Source: Emydura subglobosa (lineage: Eukaryota; Chordata; Testudines; Chelidae). Taken from it: a DNA stretch of 64,000 bases. The notes beneath the pieces were generated by a model that was not told the DNA's origin, did not search any database, and saw only the letters and a list, made by a program, of their open reading frames with translations. The stretch lies in assembly GCA_007922225.1 (NCBI GenBank), contig ML679941.1, forward strand, positions 59,111,849-59,175,848, in the 5' to 3' direction. Shown here piece by piece: positions 32,283 to 44,395 of the stretch; the first letter of the stretch is position 1; every line of letters begins with the position of its first letter. The position numbers and the translations under genes are program-made.

Positions 32283-33690
32283 GAAAAAAACTGCATAAGT
32301 AGGCGGATCATCTCTTATCAACTGTGGACCCGCACTCGCAATCAACATCAGTGTACATCAGAGCCAGAGAGCATCTGCTTTGGGGAAGACCATTCCTCTG
32401 GTTCCGGGGACTGAGAAAGTGCCCTTGACACACGGGAGGTTGGGAAATGCACCAGAGCTCCAGGAAGTGTTTGCCTTGGAAGAGCAAAGGTCCCCATGCC
32501 TTCTGGGCCCTCTACTTCCAGGTAGAGATTATCTTGCACTAAACATGCCACATCTGAGGCACTCTTCATCCCCCGCTCCATGGTGTGCAGATTTCCACTG
32601 GCTCCACCAGTGGAGCCAGTCTTTTGAGTTTTCATCTTTAGAGGACTTGGATGAGGGTCAGTGACCATCCACTCCTCCCTGCCTCTACGAGGACCAATAG
32701 AGACCTTCTACATCGTGGCAGTATCCTCCACTCCAGGTGCCGTGGAACTGCTGGCTTCCTGCACTGTGGAGCCCTCCTCAGCACTCTCCAGATCTGTCCT
32801 GCTAGCCCCATTGGGGATCCTAGTCCCAATATCATCCCTCGGAACCCATCCTTTCCATCAGGGAGGCTTTGCCTATTTCACTGTCTCAGGTGCCTTCGAG
32901 TAGATGCTCGGAATGGGTAATGAAAGATGAGCTGTTCAGTCACACTCTGATGGTACCGCTGTAACAGGAGAGATTCCCGTCGTCCTTTCCTGATGCGGCA
33001 GTAGCTTCGGCATCCCCCGATCTCCTGATTACTACTGCCAATTCCAGGATCTCCTGTGTAGAGTGACTGGAGAACTTCACATTCCCCTAGAAGAGATCCA
33101 AGACACTCAGCATAAACTGATTAACTCATCGGGGCCAAACAGAGTCACTCTACCAATCAACAATGCCATCACTGAGACAGTTTGCACAGTTTGGCATATG
33201 CTGGCCACATGCACACCTACCCCAAAGAGGGAAGGGAAAAATATACTATGCACCAGCCAAGGGGACTGAGTTTCTGTTCTCACTCCCATCTCCCAATTCG
33301 TTTGTAGTCCAGGCAGTGATGGAATGGGCTATGCAACAGCATTCACACACCACACCATCTGACAGGGAGGGCAAGCAACTGGACCTTTTAGGCCATTAAG
33401 TTTTCTCTTCAGCCAGCCTTCATTTCAGGATTTTGAATTATGAGGCGTTACTTGCCAAATATAACTTCCTGAATTAAAACAAATTGGAGGACTTTGTCAA
33501 GAAAGTGCCACAACAAGAGTGGGCCCACTTCCAAGCAATAATTGAGGAGGGGTAGTGATGACCTCGCTCCAGTCAGCAGTAGATGAAGAAGGAACCTCAT
33601 TGCACTCAGTAGCCACTGGCATCATCAGGAGGGAGGGAATCATGGCTCCATTCCTCTGGTTTTCTTAGGGAGGTATAAAATACCATTAAA
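32283..33690 (+). pseudogene. DIRS C gag-like remnant, main part
   Basis: Recognisable blocks near 33,064-33,200 are TGELHIPLEEIQDTQHKLIN and NRVTLPINNAI...VWHMLA. Near 33,227-33,310 is KIYYAPAKGTEFLFSLPSPN SFVVQAVMEWA, and at 33,350-33,470 TTPSDREGKQLDLLGH, VFSSASLHFRILNYEALLAK. This is the C-terminal conserved part of DIRS gag-like proteins. Stops and frame changes break it. A 24-bp hairpin, actggctccac-ca-gtggagccagt, is at about 32,596-32,619. Confidence 0.6.
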
Positions 33691-33979
33691 GACCCTGCCG
33701 CTTTGATGAATCATGTCTTTTCAAACAGAAAATGGACAATTCCCTCCACACCTTCTAGGATTTGAGAATTACACTCTGTTCCTTGGGTATTTACACAATG
33801 GCACCAAAATGAAAATTTCACTGCTCGCAGCCTGCACAGCATTATAGAACTTCCCAGTTTTTCTATTAATGACCTTATGACCCACCAAGAAAGCGTCAGA
33901 AGACTCAAAGATTTCATCCTCCAAGACAACCCTTGCAATCTTAATCCTCCCAAGTTCAACTCCCACAGAAAAAGATGTT

Positions 33980-34750
33980 TCTGAGGAGCCCTAGAGAGCC
34001 ATCAACCACCTTGCCTGCTGACATACAATCTTCCCACCCTCTTTGGGGTCTCTAGCTCCAACCTGGTGTGCAATAACAGACAAGTAGATGCTAAATGTCA
34101 TTCACTGTGGCTTTACGACCAAGTTGATTATGCTACCTCATCCAGAACTCCCTCCCCATCCTTCCTCAGGGATCACTCTCATGACAGCATCCTCACTCCG
34201 GAGGTGGACTCCTTAGTACAAAGATGGATGATAGAGCGAGTTCCTCCACACTATCAAGGGATTGAGTTCTATTCAGCTTACTCCTTGTACCCAAAAAGAA
34301 GGGCAGGTGGAGACCAATCCTAGATCTGTCATCTCAATCACTTCATCTGCAAGCCCAAGTTTCGTATGGTCACCTTAGCAGTCATCATCCTGTCGTTAGA
34401 AGAAAGCATGTGGTTTACATCTCCCAATGTGCAGGACACTTATTATCACATAGACATACATCCAGCCCATAGACAGTTCCCGAGGTGTATGTTAGGTCCT
34501 CAACACTTTCATTTGGACTCATCACTGCTCCAAGGGTCTTCACCAAGGTTTTCTCTGTCATGGCAGCCTACCTCATTATGAGGTCCTTGTATTCCCCTAT
34601 CTTAACGACTGGCTTCCAGCAATGCGATCCAAAAATGAGCCCTGAATTTCAACTTCCATGTTTCTCAGACTGCTATTCTCCCTCAGAGTCAGCATCAATG
34701 TCAAAAAATTAACTTTGGACCCCACACGGTCCCTAGACTTCATTAGGGGC
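33980..34750 (+). pseudogene. DIRS C reverse transcriptase remnant
   Basis: Blocks in order: VDSLVQRWMIERVPPHYQGI (about 34,204-34,263), FYSAYSLYPKRRAGG, HFICKPKFRMVTLAVIIL (34,340-34,390), VQDTYYHIDIHPAHRQFPRC (34,430-34,490; catalytic Asp of motif A present in QDTYYH), MLGPQHFHL and, in another frame, FGLITAPRVFTKVFSVMAAY LI. Motif C at 34,598-34,609 reads Y-L-N-D where the family has Y-L-D-D, so a catalytic Asp is lost. It is dead even without the frameshifts. Confidence 0.75.
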
Positions 34751-35059
34751 CTCATTCAACTAAATCACTGCATGAGCATACCTAACGAGACAGATTCCAA
34801 TCTCTGTAGGAACTCATAGTCTGAGTAGTCAACAGTCCTGTCCTGGCCAGGACTTGCCTCCTTGGCCATATGGCCTCGTGCACATATATCATCACCTTTG
34901 TTCACCTCCACCTTTGCCTCCTGATTGGCTCCAGAGAGTTTACTCACCCATGTGCCGTGCATGGACATGATGCTGATGATTCTCCCATGGCGCACTCTTC
35001 CCTCCAGTGATGGACAGAACCATGGCAGGTTTGTGCAGGGGTCCCCTTTCTCCCATCCT

Positions 35060-35430
35060 CCCTGGACAAGAGAATCATCATCGACGTGTCCCTCATAGGG
35101 TGGGGAGTGCACATGGGAGATCACCTCACACGGAGAACATGGACCCCATGAGAATCCAGATTGCATATTGGCATCTTGGAACTCAGAGCTATAAGGAAGG
35201 CATGCCAAACATTTCTCCCATCCATTCATTCACATCATGTTCTTATCATGTCAGCAAACACTATCGTTATTTTCTACATCAACAAACAAAAGGGCAAGAA
35301 CTCAAGTGCTCTGTGTGCGGAGGCGGTCAATCTATGGGACTGGTGCATCACCCACAAGATCCTGTTATCTGCAGCCTATCTTCTGCGGACTCAACGTGAT
35401 TGCAGACTCGCTCAGCAGATGATTCATGAC
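35060..35430 (+). pseudogene. DIRS C RNase H remnant
   Basis: In the frame from 35,161: HIGILELRAIRKACQTFLPS, then VLIMSANTIVIFYINKQKGK and NSSALCAEAVNLWDWCITHK; in the next frame GLNVIADSLSR. This is the diagnostic DIRS RNase H order 'HINVLELRAIRLA', 'DNTTAMFYINKQGG', 'ALCAEAxxLWDWC' and 'NVIADSLSR'. The Asp of 'TDNTT' is replaced by Ala in SANTI. Confidence 0.75.
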
Positions 35431-35765
35431 AGATCATGAGTGGGAACTCCATGACATCATAGTTAAGTGCATCTTTAACCAATGGAGAACTTCAACCAGG
35501 GACCTCTTCGCCTCCCCTGCCACCAATAAGTGCAGCACACACAGTTCCAGGGAAGGTAATGTTTCCCACTAACAAGGCGATAACTGCATTCTCCACTGGT
35601 CAGACCAGTTCAACTATGCCTTCCTCCCACTACCACTTCTGCCTCGAGTACTCCACAAGATCAGGCGGGAGAAAGCAATGGTCATCCTGATTGCCTAACT
35701 CTGGCCCAGACTTTTCTGGTTTCTCAACCTTACCCAGTTACAGATAAGTAACCTTCTCACCTGTA
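35430..35765 (+). pseudogene. DIRS C post-RNase H segment and 3' end
   Basis: Mixed frames give DHEWELHDIIVKCIFNQWRT, STRDLFASPATNKC and NYAFLPLPLLPRVLHKIRRE, KAMVILIA. This matches the conserved 'HEWxLxPxVxxxIFxxWGxPxxDLFATxxNxKC' to 'PLLPRVLxKIxxxxAxVILVAPxWP' segment. The DIRS end motif ('ttacagataagtaacctt') follows at 35,737 without a recombinase. Confidence 0.65.
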
Positions 35766-36253
35766 AGTGTAGGATTTAAACATCTAGTTTAAAAAATAGA
35801 GACAAAAATGAATGCTGGATATTAGAATACATTTTGGGCAAATTATTTTACCTCAGAACACATGCTGAGAATCGGCAATGGATGATCTATACAACGTAAA
35901 GCAGTCTGAACCAAATAGAAAATGTTTGTGCAACCCAAAGGAAAGAGAGAATTTCAAGTCTGTTTTATCTGATTATTGTACTAAATAACTGGCTGCGGTA
36001 TTATGTGGCTATATTGTGTAAATGGAAGCAGACGCGCAGGTCAAATCCTCTTTAAAGTAAATGAAAACACATCAGCTGGATAATGCTGCTTTATGCAGTT
36101 TGATGACTATCATTTCCAAATACAATATGGAAAAGAATGAGGGCTACACAGTACAATTTTAAACACGATGCACATTCTATAAAGCTATAGAATAGCACTC
36201 TGATTTGTATCTTAAAAGCATGATGAACTGTCTAGCATTTAGCACTGTTACTT

Positions 36254-36274
<21 letters not shown>
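36254..36274. repeat. A21 homopolymer
   Basis: 21 consecutive A. Confidence 0.95.
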
Positions 36275-36284
<10 letters not shown>

Positions 36285-38395
36285 ATAATATACCGCATGT
36301 GCAATATCTTTGTTCCTCTTCCCCCTTGAAATTTATCAATTTAAGAAGAAATTTCAGGTCCCTTTCTTTGTCATTTTAAAATACACAAAAGGGAATGCCT
36401 TCTCATACCAGTGAAGAAATTTAACTACAAAATTATTTTGGCCCTGGAATTAACTTGGCTCACATTCTGTAAGCTGCTTTAAATTATAAATCTTGCAATG
36501 TATAAAAGAGAGCCTACAAAGTATCTAAAATGAGTTGCACACTATGGCTAAACAGAGAAACACAATACTGTGAACATTTTAGTACATGAAATGCAGATAT
36601 CCTGAAAAATTATTGCTATAAAAGAGCATTCTGACATTTGATAGGGATTATTTGCAAGTGACTTGCTCAGCTGTATTTAAGAAGACATTGGATGAACTGC
36701 TTTATTATTTATACAGTCCACATAATATTACATGTCCTGAATTTTTACAGCAGATATAGGGGAAAATTCCACTTGTAAAACACGAAAACAACACATTGGG
36801 GAGGACACGTGGGGCTATTTTCAATTACTGTTATATATTAATATCATCATCTACTTTGAAATAAATTATTTTAAATTATTTTAGTTCATATCTACAAAAA
36901 TAAACATTTTGTTTGCATAGTGTGATCAGAGCGGCATCATAATGGTTGTAACAAGCAAATCAGTTTTAACAGAGTTTAAGATACAACAGAAAGCCTAAAG
37001 TGTGCAACCTTGCGGTTTGCCTAAGTTGCCTCACTTTTCATGTGACCACCCTGAAACTGCAGAAAATCAGAGGTTAATCTTAACATTTTTAAATATTTTT
37101 CATGATATTCAGTTTCTATCCTCTCACTTGACTCACTGGCATCTGAAGTGAAGAGTTATATTCCTTTAATAGGACATTGAATTGTATATATTGAATATAA
37201 ATAAGAGTATTTATTATAAAATATATCTGGAATATTAAATATTACTTTATAATACTTTCATCAATGAACTTAAATTTAAAATAGAACAGATAATGACAAC
37301 TACACAGATCTTGAGATCATTAGATAGAAGACAATGTGGAAATGCAAAGTATTATTTTTACTTAATGTTATGTTGAAAGTCCCCAAAAGGCAGCGTGATG
37401 TTTAATGAATTCTTTTGGAAGTTTTTTATTTCTGAATAAAATACCTTGCCAGATTCATTTCATGAAAACTGCCACAAGGAGAAATTTCATCAGATATTAC
37501 TTTAGACACTACAGAGAATAAAGAAGTACTGTACTCTGCTCTAAGTAATCATGTAAAGCTGTAAAAATATAAAGATTCTTACTCTGACCACAATTCTCTG
37601 TCTTATGCTACAAAAATAGAGCAGGCATGTAATTTCTTTTTTTCAATAAAGCTGCAGGGCTTTTTGCCAGAAGCAGTAGAATGAATTTGGCATTTTATTA
37701 CAAAAACTTCCAACTTAAAATTATCAATTAAAGTAGGACAACTTACAGAATTGTCTCTCAACTAACTTGTCATGAAACAGTCATCCCTAATGAAAAAATA
37801 CTGATAGTAATTTAGTTTTTACAGAGTCACTTTTGAATACAATGAGGTTGTTGCAAAGGCTTATGGGCACTTACCTTAAAATGTCAAAATGACAGTTAAA
37901 TGATCTGCAACTTTCACTTTTTAAAAATCCATATAATACTATCTAATTTCTTGTGTTTACTGCTTTTATTTGCCAGTGAATGTTATTACTCAGCATGTAA
38001 TTCCCAAGTAAAGCTCTAACAAGTAAACAACTAAAGAAAAACCAAAAGAAAACCTGTAAGGGGAGGAAAATAAATTTGAGATGATTTAGTTCATCATCAA
38101 TGTCTAAGGGTTCTGCATTTGGGCACTTATTTGCCAAAAATTGAAAGCAGTGCTATTTGGCATCAGAACAACACAGATAAGTTTCATTTTCAAGGTGTTT
38201 TGCTGTATTTATTAACCTCACACTTCATGTGTGCATCCTACTACAACAGTCTGCCTGGCTTCACCATTGTGAAAGAATTAGGAACAACATGAAGTTAATT
38301 TCAAGAAATGCTGATTTGAAAAATCCTTTTTTTTTTTTATACTGCTGACCTGCCTTTCGAATCCAACTTTTACTGGTAAATTTATATCTAAAGTT

Positions 38396-38418
38396 AAAAA
38401 AAAAAAAAAAAAAAAAAA
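38396..38418. repeat. A23 homopolymer
   Basis: 23 consecutive A. Confidence 0.95.
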
Positions 38419-38532
38419 TCAAACAAATCAATGACAATCACTATTCAAATTAAAAAATGACTACATTATATCAGTTTTTTTAACCTTTCTACAACTTTGA
38501 TATCCTCTGGTGTTATAATGACCAAATGTGGA

Positions 38533-38632
38533 ATTTTGAAAAGCAGCTAAGGGAATTAGATGCCTAACTTTCATTCACTTTCAGTGGGAGTTAAGCCTCT
38601 AACTCCCTTTCGTGCTTTTGAAAATCCCAATT
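38533..38632. repeat. palindromic 'gtgggagttag' dispersed repeat (copy 2)
   Basis: 'attttgaaaagcagctaagg', 'ctttcagtgggagttaagcc' and 'cgtgcttttgaaaatcccaa' occur in the order of copy 1 (15.64 kb), with inverted outer parts. Confidence 0.5.
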
Positions 38633-39807
38633 TTCTTCTAGTTTGCTAGTTTATGCTGATAGCTGAACAGAAAAGATGATTGTAGATTTTTAGAAAACTT
38701 TACAAACTGAAGGAATAACATGTAGATACAATCAAAAATATAGAGACCAGTCCAAGGAAAGAACAAAGACTTGCATACAGAAGGAAAAAGAGGCTACTAA
38801 TTATGGATGTGTAGTTTTGAGAACTACTGAATAATTGGATTTGTTCAGAACGCTCTGGAGGAGTGTACTGATATGTGTACACATATGCTTTTCCATTCAT
38901 AGCTCTATTTCTAACCAATGTTTTGCTTGATATGTAGTTGTAAATTAGCAGTAATTTGTATGTAATTTGAAGCCACTAAATAAGTTGCAGTTTTGGACGA
39001 AACTTAGCTATCCAAATATTCACATCACCTTTTATGTATTCTGTCACTTTAATGAGACCATCATAATTATTCAAACTGCTCTACTAATTACAATGAAAGG
39101 TGTTAATTTGTAATAAGATAATAAATGGGTCATGGATTTTTTTACTCTGTCTCTCACAGTGAAAACCAAGAAGTGTCTTTGTTAAGTTGATTTTAGTATT
39201 TTGCTATGAAATTAAGACTGAAATACTTCTGGACCCCTTTACTTCAGAGAAAGTTGCCAAAAAGTGGGAAGTCTGCAGAGGCTGCCAACATCGTGCTTCA
39301 GCTTTGCAGCCACCTAAGAATTTGCGTTCTCCTCTCTACTTGGATATGAGAGAGGAAAAGGTTAGAGCTGAAAAGAAGTGAGGCCACAATTAGAGCTGGG
39401 CAGATAATGGGTTTTTCAGATAATGGGAGTTTTGAAAAATAAATGAAAAAAAAAAAAAAAAGTAGTTTCAGCTTGATCCAAAAACAGTTAAATTTTTCAG
39501 TGCATAGAAATTTAAAAAATAAAAATTAAGTTGAAACTAATATTTTGATGTTACCGAAATGAGAAATTTTGACAAAACATTCTGGTAATGTCAAAAGGAA
39601 ATGTTTTGCTCTGACCTGAAAATTTTCATTTTAGACTTTCAGGCATTTTGACGAAAGCAAGCACTGGAGATGGGGAAGAAGAGGTGTTCATGGTGCCTCC
39701 CACATAAGTTCCATTTAAAAAAAGGTGAAACAGCTTCAGGAAGAGAGATTGAAAAAAGCCCCATCTCAGAATATCTTATAGCACAATGGCTAGGGGTAAT
39801 GTGAGCC

Positions 39808-40101
39808 CTGGTCTACACTTACCTGGAAATTTGACAGCAGTCAACGGGAGTTATGCAAGCTATGCAGAGTAGCTTGCGTAACTGCCATCGACTGCTGTGC
39901 TTCCCTTCTGCATGCTGTCTTCACTGTACTGTGCCAACGGGAACCGTGTTCCCGTCGATGCAGCGCAACGCCACTTGAGGGGGTGGATTTACTGCGTTGA
40001 CTTCCTGATGGATTGAGCGGTCAGTGTAGACCCGCTCAGTCAATCCAGAAAGATCAATCTGATGGCAGTGACTTTGCCACCGTCAGTATAGACGTACCCT
40101 G
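39808..40101 (-). mobile_element. MITE family 2, copy b (opposite orientation)
   Basis: It begins 'ctggtctacacttacctgg' and ends 'gtcagtatagacgtaccc'. The interior has 'cagtcaacgggagttatgca', 'aacgggaaccgtgttcccgt', 'gtagacccgctcagtcaatc' and 'gactttgccaccgtcagtat', the reverse complement of copy a (20,296-20,598) in the same order. Confidence 0.8.
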
Positions 40102-40439
40102 GGAATCCCAAGTTTAAATCCCTTCTTCACATCAGGTAGGGGGAGGAATTGAATCTGAGTCTCCCTATCTCCTATAAGAGAACGCTAACCATTGGGCTAA
40201 TGCTTATGGGGGGGAAGACACCTTCGTTCTGAATTCTTTGCTTCTTGTTGTGAAAATGTGTCTGAAAGTCAAAAGAAAAAGTTTCATTTTGACATTACCA
40301 AAGCATTTTGACTTTTTTAGTTCAGCCAAAATTATTCAGTTGACGTGAATTCACAAATAGTTTGTAGACCTGAAACTGCATTTTCTGATAAGTAAACTAT
40401 TCATTCAAAAAATTTCGTCCCGCTCTAGCCATTAGTGCT

Positions 40440-40800
40440 TTGCTTCTAGTTTACATCGACCTAACTGAACTTGATAAATTTATGGAAGGGATGGTATGAT
40501 GGGACAGCCTAATTTGGCAATTGACTGATCTTAGATTACTAGTGGTAAATATGCCCAGTGTCCTATGAAGGGATGTTAAATGGGGTGGGTTCGGAGCTAC
40601 TACAGAGTATTCTCTCTGGGTGTCTGGCTGGTGAGTTTTGCCCACATGCTCAGGGCTTCACTGATTGCCATATTTGAGGTTGGGAAGGAATCTCCCCTCA
40701 GGGCAGATAGGCATAGGTCCTGGGTTTTTTTTGCCTTCCTTTGTAGCATGGGGCACGGGTCACTTGCTGGTGGACATCTGATGCAACTTGCCTACTACAC
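40440..40800 (+). mobile_element. CR1-like LINE 3' UTR fragment (second copy)
   Basis: Matches 29.56-29.88 kb: 'tttatggaagggatggtatg', 'gggacagcctaatttggcaa', 'tgactgatcttagattacta' and 'ggcacgggtcacttgctggt'. The most 3' part is replaced by MITE sequence from about 40,800. Confidence 0.75.
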
Positions 40801-41075
40801 TGATTTAACTTCACCTCCATGAGAGGTATAAGGTCAACGTCAACGTAATTAGGTCTATGTAGTGTCAGTGTAGGTACTGGGCTGCTTACAATGACTGTTG
40901 CTGCCTTTCAGAAGCCATCCCACAATAGCTCTCACGGATAGTTAAATCGGTACAGGTGCTTATGGTGAGGACAAACACCACCAACACAAGGACATGCACA
41001 AGTGATTTAATTACTTCAGTGGCTGTACTTCACCATAATTTAGGTCAACATAATTTTGTAGTATTGAGGCACCCT
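40800..41075. mobile_element. MITE family 3 fragment
   Basis: 'cctccatgagaggtataagg', 'gtagtgtcagtgtaggtact' and 'ttaggtcaacataattttgt' are shared in order with parts of the element at 41.72-42.42 kb ('cctccacgagaggcataggg', 'gtgtctgtgtaggcactgaa'). The ends are degraded. Confidence 0.5.
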
Positions 41076-41721
41076 TAGTCTCTGCCCATATCATCTGTGT
41101 GAGTGAATGGTACACAGGGAGAGGGAAACACGCAGGAAAAATTCTCTCTGGATTACTGCCTGGGGGGCCTGGGTGCATGGGCAGTTTCTTGGTCACAGGA
41201 ACTTATTGTCCAAATTTTATACAGTAGATTTAATCGAGTGGATTAAAACTAAGGTCACGAACTGAAGGTCATAAACCCTTTTACTTTACAGAAAATAAAT
41301 TGTCTTCCTTCCTATCTCTCTTTAGCAGTCTAGACATGACGTTTAGTAATTTGGAATGAATTGTAATTTTTTTCAGTTGTACCTTACGTTTCATAGCAGA
41401 TGTCTGTTTAAGGAATTTTAAATAGAAGATGTTTCACTTATTTTTGTACTTTGTTTATTGTGACACATATCAGTGAAAATATTAGTATTAGAGAAAATGT
41501 AAACCTTTAAAGCTATATAAATAAAGTGAATTTATTTTTGGCAAGAGCTAATTTCAAAAAAATATACTTAGCAAGAAACAGAGTTAGTAAAAAGATTAAA
41601 CTCAACTTTTAATCATAGTAGATCAAATGCAGCTGTGCATGTTGTAGATTATGATATACATGGGGGTATGTGAGTTACAAACTTACTGGAAAAAAAGCTT
41701 GTTATATAACAGCTTAATTAG

Positions 41722-42416
41722 CCCTGGTCTGCACTACAGAGTTAGGTTGACATAAAGCCACTTAAAGTCGACCTTATTATGTCAGTGTGCACATTACAGC
41801 CTGGCTCCCACTGATAAGTGCACTATTACCCCGGCATAACAATTCCACCTCCACGAGAGGCATAGGGCTTATGTGGGTGTAGTTAGGGTGGTGGAGTGTC
41901 TGTGTAGGCACTGAAGGTTACTTAGAGTGGCTGTGGACTGTCATTCTTGTTAATTTCATACCTTCATGCTGGAGCCATGAAATTGACAAGAAAACCTGGC
42001 TGATAGCTCACCCTGTTTCCCAGGGCAAGTGGGGGGCTCCAGAAAGAGCCCACCTGCTCCCCACTCCAAGCTGGACTGCTGCCTGGGATCCCCGCTCCAA
42101 GCCAGGCTGTCCCTCAGGGGCCAGGCTGCCCGCTTCCATCCTGGTTGCCCCCCAGGGTCCCGACTCCCTGCTGCAAACCGGACTGCTGCTGGGGTCCCGT
42201 CTCCCTCTTCCCCACTGGTAGCCCAGCTGCACCGAGGCCCCCCGCTCCCTACCACAAGCACGGTTGCCCCCCCCAGGTTCTCAGCCCCTCACACTGCCCC
42301 TCTTAAATTGGTGGAAGCACTGCTGGTGAGGACATGAACCGCCACAATAATTACTGTGGTGGCAGTAAGTCAACCTAACATAGGTTGACTTAAGTTTTTA
42401 GTGTAGACATGCCCCA
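41722..42416. mobile_element. MITE family 3 with GC-rich repeated core
   Basis: The left end 'ctggtctgcactacagagtt' + 'aggttgaca' and the right end 'taggttgacttaagttttta' + 'gtgtagacatgcccc' are inverted. It is about 695 bp long with no coding capacity. The core (about 42,040-42,270) is a GC-rich array of degenerate units built on 'ccccgctccaagccaggctg' and 'gggtcccgactccctgctgc'. The open frames on both strands across the core are by-products of its composition. Confidence 0.65.
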
Positions 42417-44395
42417 AGTCTTTGTAATGAGTTAAAATATTAAGAGGCTACCATACAGAGCACATTGTTAAAAATTAAAATTAGCGTATCAAACATTTTC
42501 AGTTACAGTTCAAATCTACAGCTACTTTCTTCCTTTAGGAAATGGAATTAGAGCAAGGAAGTTTAGAGTACAATACGGTACAAGAAATATGGAATTAATC
42601 AAATATGCTTCATTTCAGCAAACAGTTTAAATGCTGTGGGTTTAATTCTCAGGGTACATCTACATTTCAATCAAAGCTGTGATTGCAGCTCAGGTAGGCA
42701 TGCCCATGCTATCTTTAATCTAATGGGTATGGCTAAAAATAGTAGTGAAGACAGAGCTTTGTGGCCCAGGAGCAGGCTAGCGACACGGTACGCGCCCAGG
42801 GTTCTGGATAGACCTGTACAGCCTATGCCACCACCTCCTGACTGCTGTTTTTAGCTGTTAGTTAGATTCTAGCTATCATAGTTATGCCTTCCGTTGCAGT
42901 GTTAGATACACCGTCAGTTACAATGTCCAGCAGCATAAAGAGACATTATTTACATTTATGCTCTAGGCCCCTCGTTGCCAGAGTAGCATAAAGGCACCGT
43001 AAGATAAATAAGAATCACACTCCATATCATTTTTCTTGTTTTCCTTTTGAGTACTTTTTGTCCATATTACATACAGATTTATTTACCAGCAAATTATGTA
43101 GAATGATTTATATAAAGCTATTTGTTTGCTGATTATCTTCTGAAATATCAGTGTCAAACAGGATTAGCATTCGTAATCCACCATACATTGTGCAGTTCCA
43201 AAATCTGATTTTCTATGGCATTTAAAAAAAGAAAACAAATGAAACTCATTTTTCTATAACCTTTATATAATATTTCATAGACTATCAATGCATAAAATGT
43301 TCAGATACCAATTTTAGGACATAGAGCCATGTAAATCACTGTACATATCAATCCATATTCAGGATCTGATTCTGCAAAAACGTACATAAATAACAAACTT
43401 TACCCATATGAGTAGTTCCAATGACTACTGAATTCAGTAGGACTACTCACATGAGTCAAGTCACTCATGTACATGTTAGTAGGATTGGTACACTAACATG
43501 CCATATTTTTGGGTCCCTCAGAAGTGCTCATGCTTCATGTGTATTATTGGCTATTACTAGGAAATCTATTAATTTTGTTATTTAAATCACTATAAAGCTG
43601 TGCATATTATGTGGAAAATCATTCTCGCATAGGAAACACATTTTTGAACTAGTGGTTATTCCTTGTGGTTTTATTGCACTTGAATTTATAAACATTTTCA
43701 GGAGTACCAAGAATTCTTATTTTATAGGTGTTAGATTATATATTTTAAAATGGTGTTCATTGGTCTGAAATATGAGTTTTCGTTTAGAAGAGGATGATGT
43801 TTCAAATAGTACCTAAAACCCCCCAACAGTTTTGCTTTTTCAATTATTTGCTTTACACTGAGAGAACTTTCAGTTGAGTATCTTGGAAATGAGTGAAGAT
43901 TGAGGGATTACTGCCATGTAACACCATTCCCTGTTAAACTATCCCTTATATGGCTAAAAGCATTCCTTTTGATGATTTAACTGGAATTTTAAGACAGTGA
44001 AGACATAAGCAGTTCAATGAGCAGCTTATAAATAGAACTTCTGGATGTTTACTGTGAAATCAGGAAATACTTTAAGGAGATAATATTGTATGAAACTTAA
44101 ATTAAAAAAACAACAAAGAAAAGTTAGGAATAACTGGACTATGATAATTCATATTTTAGTAGTGTAAATCATTATAAAAAGTTAGGCAGCCAAACTGCCT
44201 TGAAAAGACTTCTACAGAATGTAGAGTAAGATAGAAGTCCTTACGATACAGTATTTTTATGTTTGTTTCATGTTGATTTTGGCAACTTTTTAGAACAAAA
44301 TAATTCTTGGTCGTCTTATTTCGATTTGACAGATGTTAATAATACAGTCCAATATGATCTTTCTGTAATTTTTTTTCATTTTGAACTTCTTCAGA

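Larger units (their letters stand above)
30530..35765 (+). mobile_element. DIRS-type retrotransposon C, interrupted by an LTR and a CR1
   Basis: A 5.2-kb region with a 5' terminal repeat (30.54-30.74 kb), gag-like sequence (31.52-33.6 kb), reverse transcriptase (34.0-34.75 kb), RNase H (35.06-35.43 kb), the post-RNase H segment (35.43-35.71 kb) and a short 3' end motif ('ttacagataagtaaccttct' near 35,740). A 601-bp solo LTR (30,907-31,507) and a CR1 tail (32.0-32.28 kb) were inserted later. The recombinase region seen in copy A is absent: the post-RNase H segment runs straight into the end motif. All frames are broken. Confidence 0.78.

Noticed and set aside
37943..38137. 64-codon minus-strand frame with a hydrophobic segment, possible antisense gene
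   Set aside because: It has no family resemblance, no splice or promoter context, and lies in ordinary AT-rich intron.
41956..42337. overlapping Pro/Gly/Ala-rich frames on both strands, possible GC-rich exon or CpG-island promoter
   Set aside because: The sequence is the repeated core of a MITE with clear inverted ends around it. No splice sites or start context stand out.
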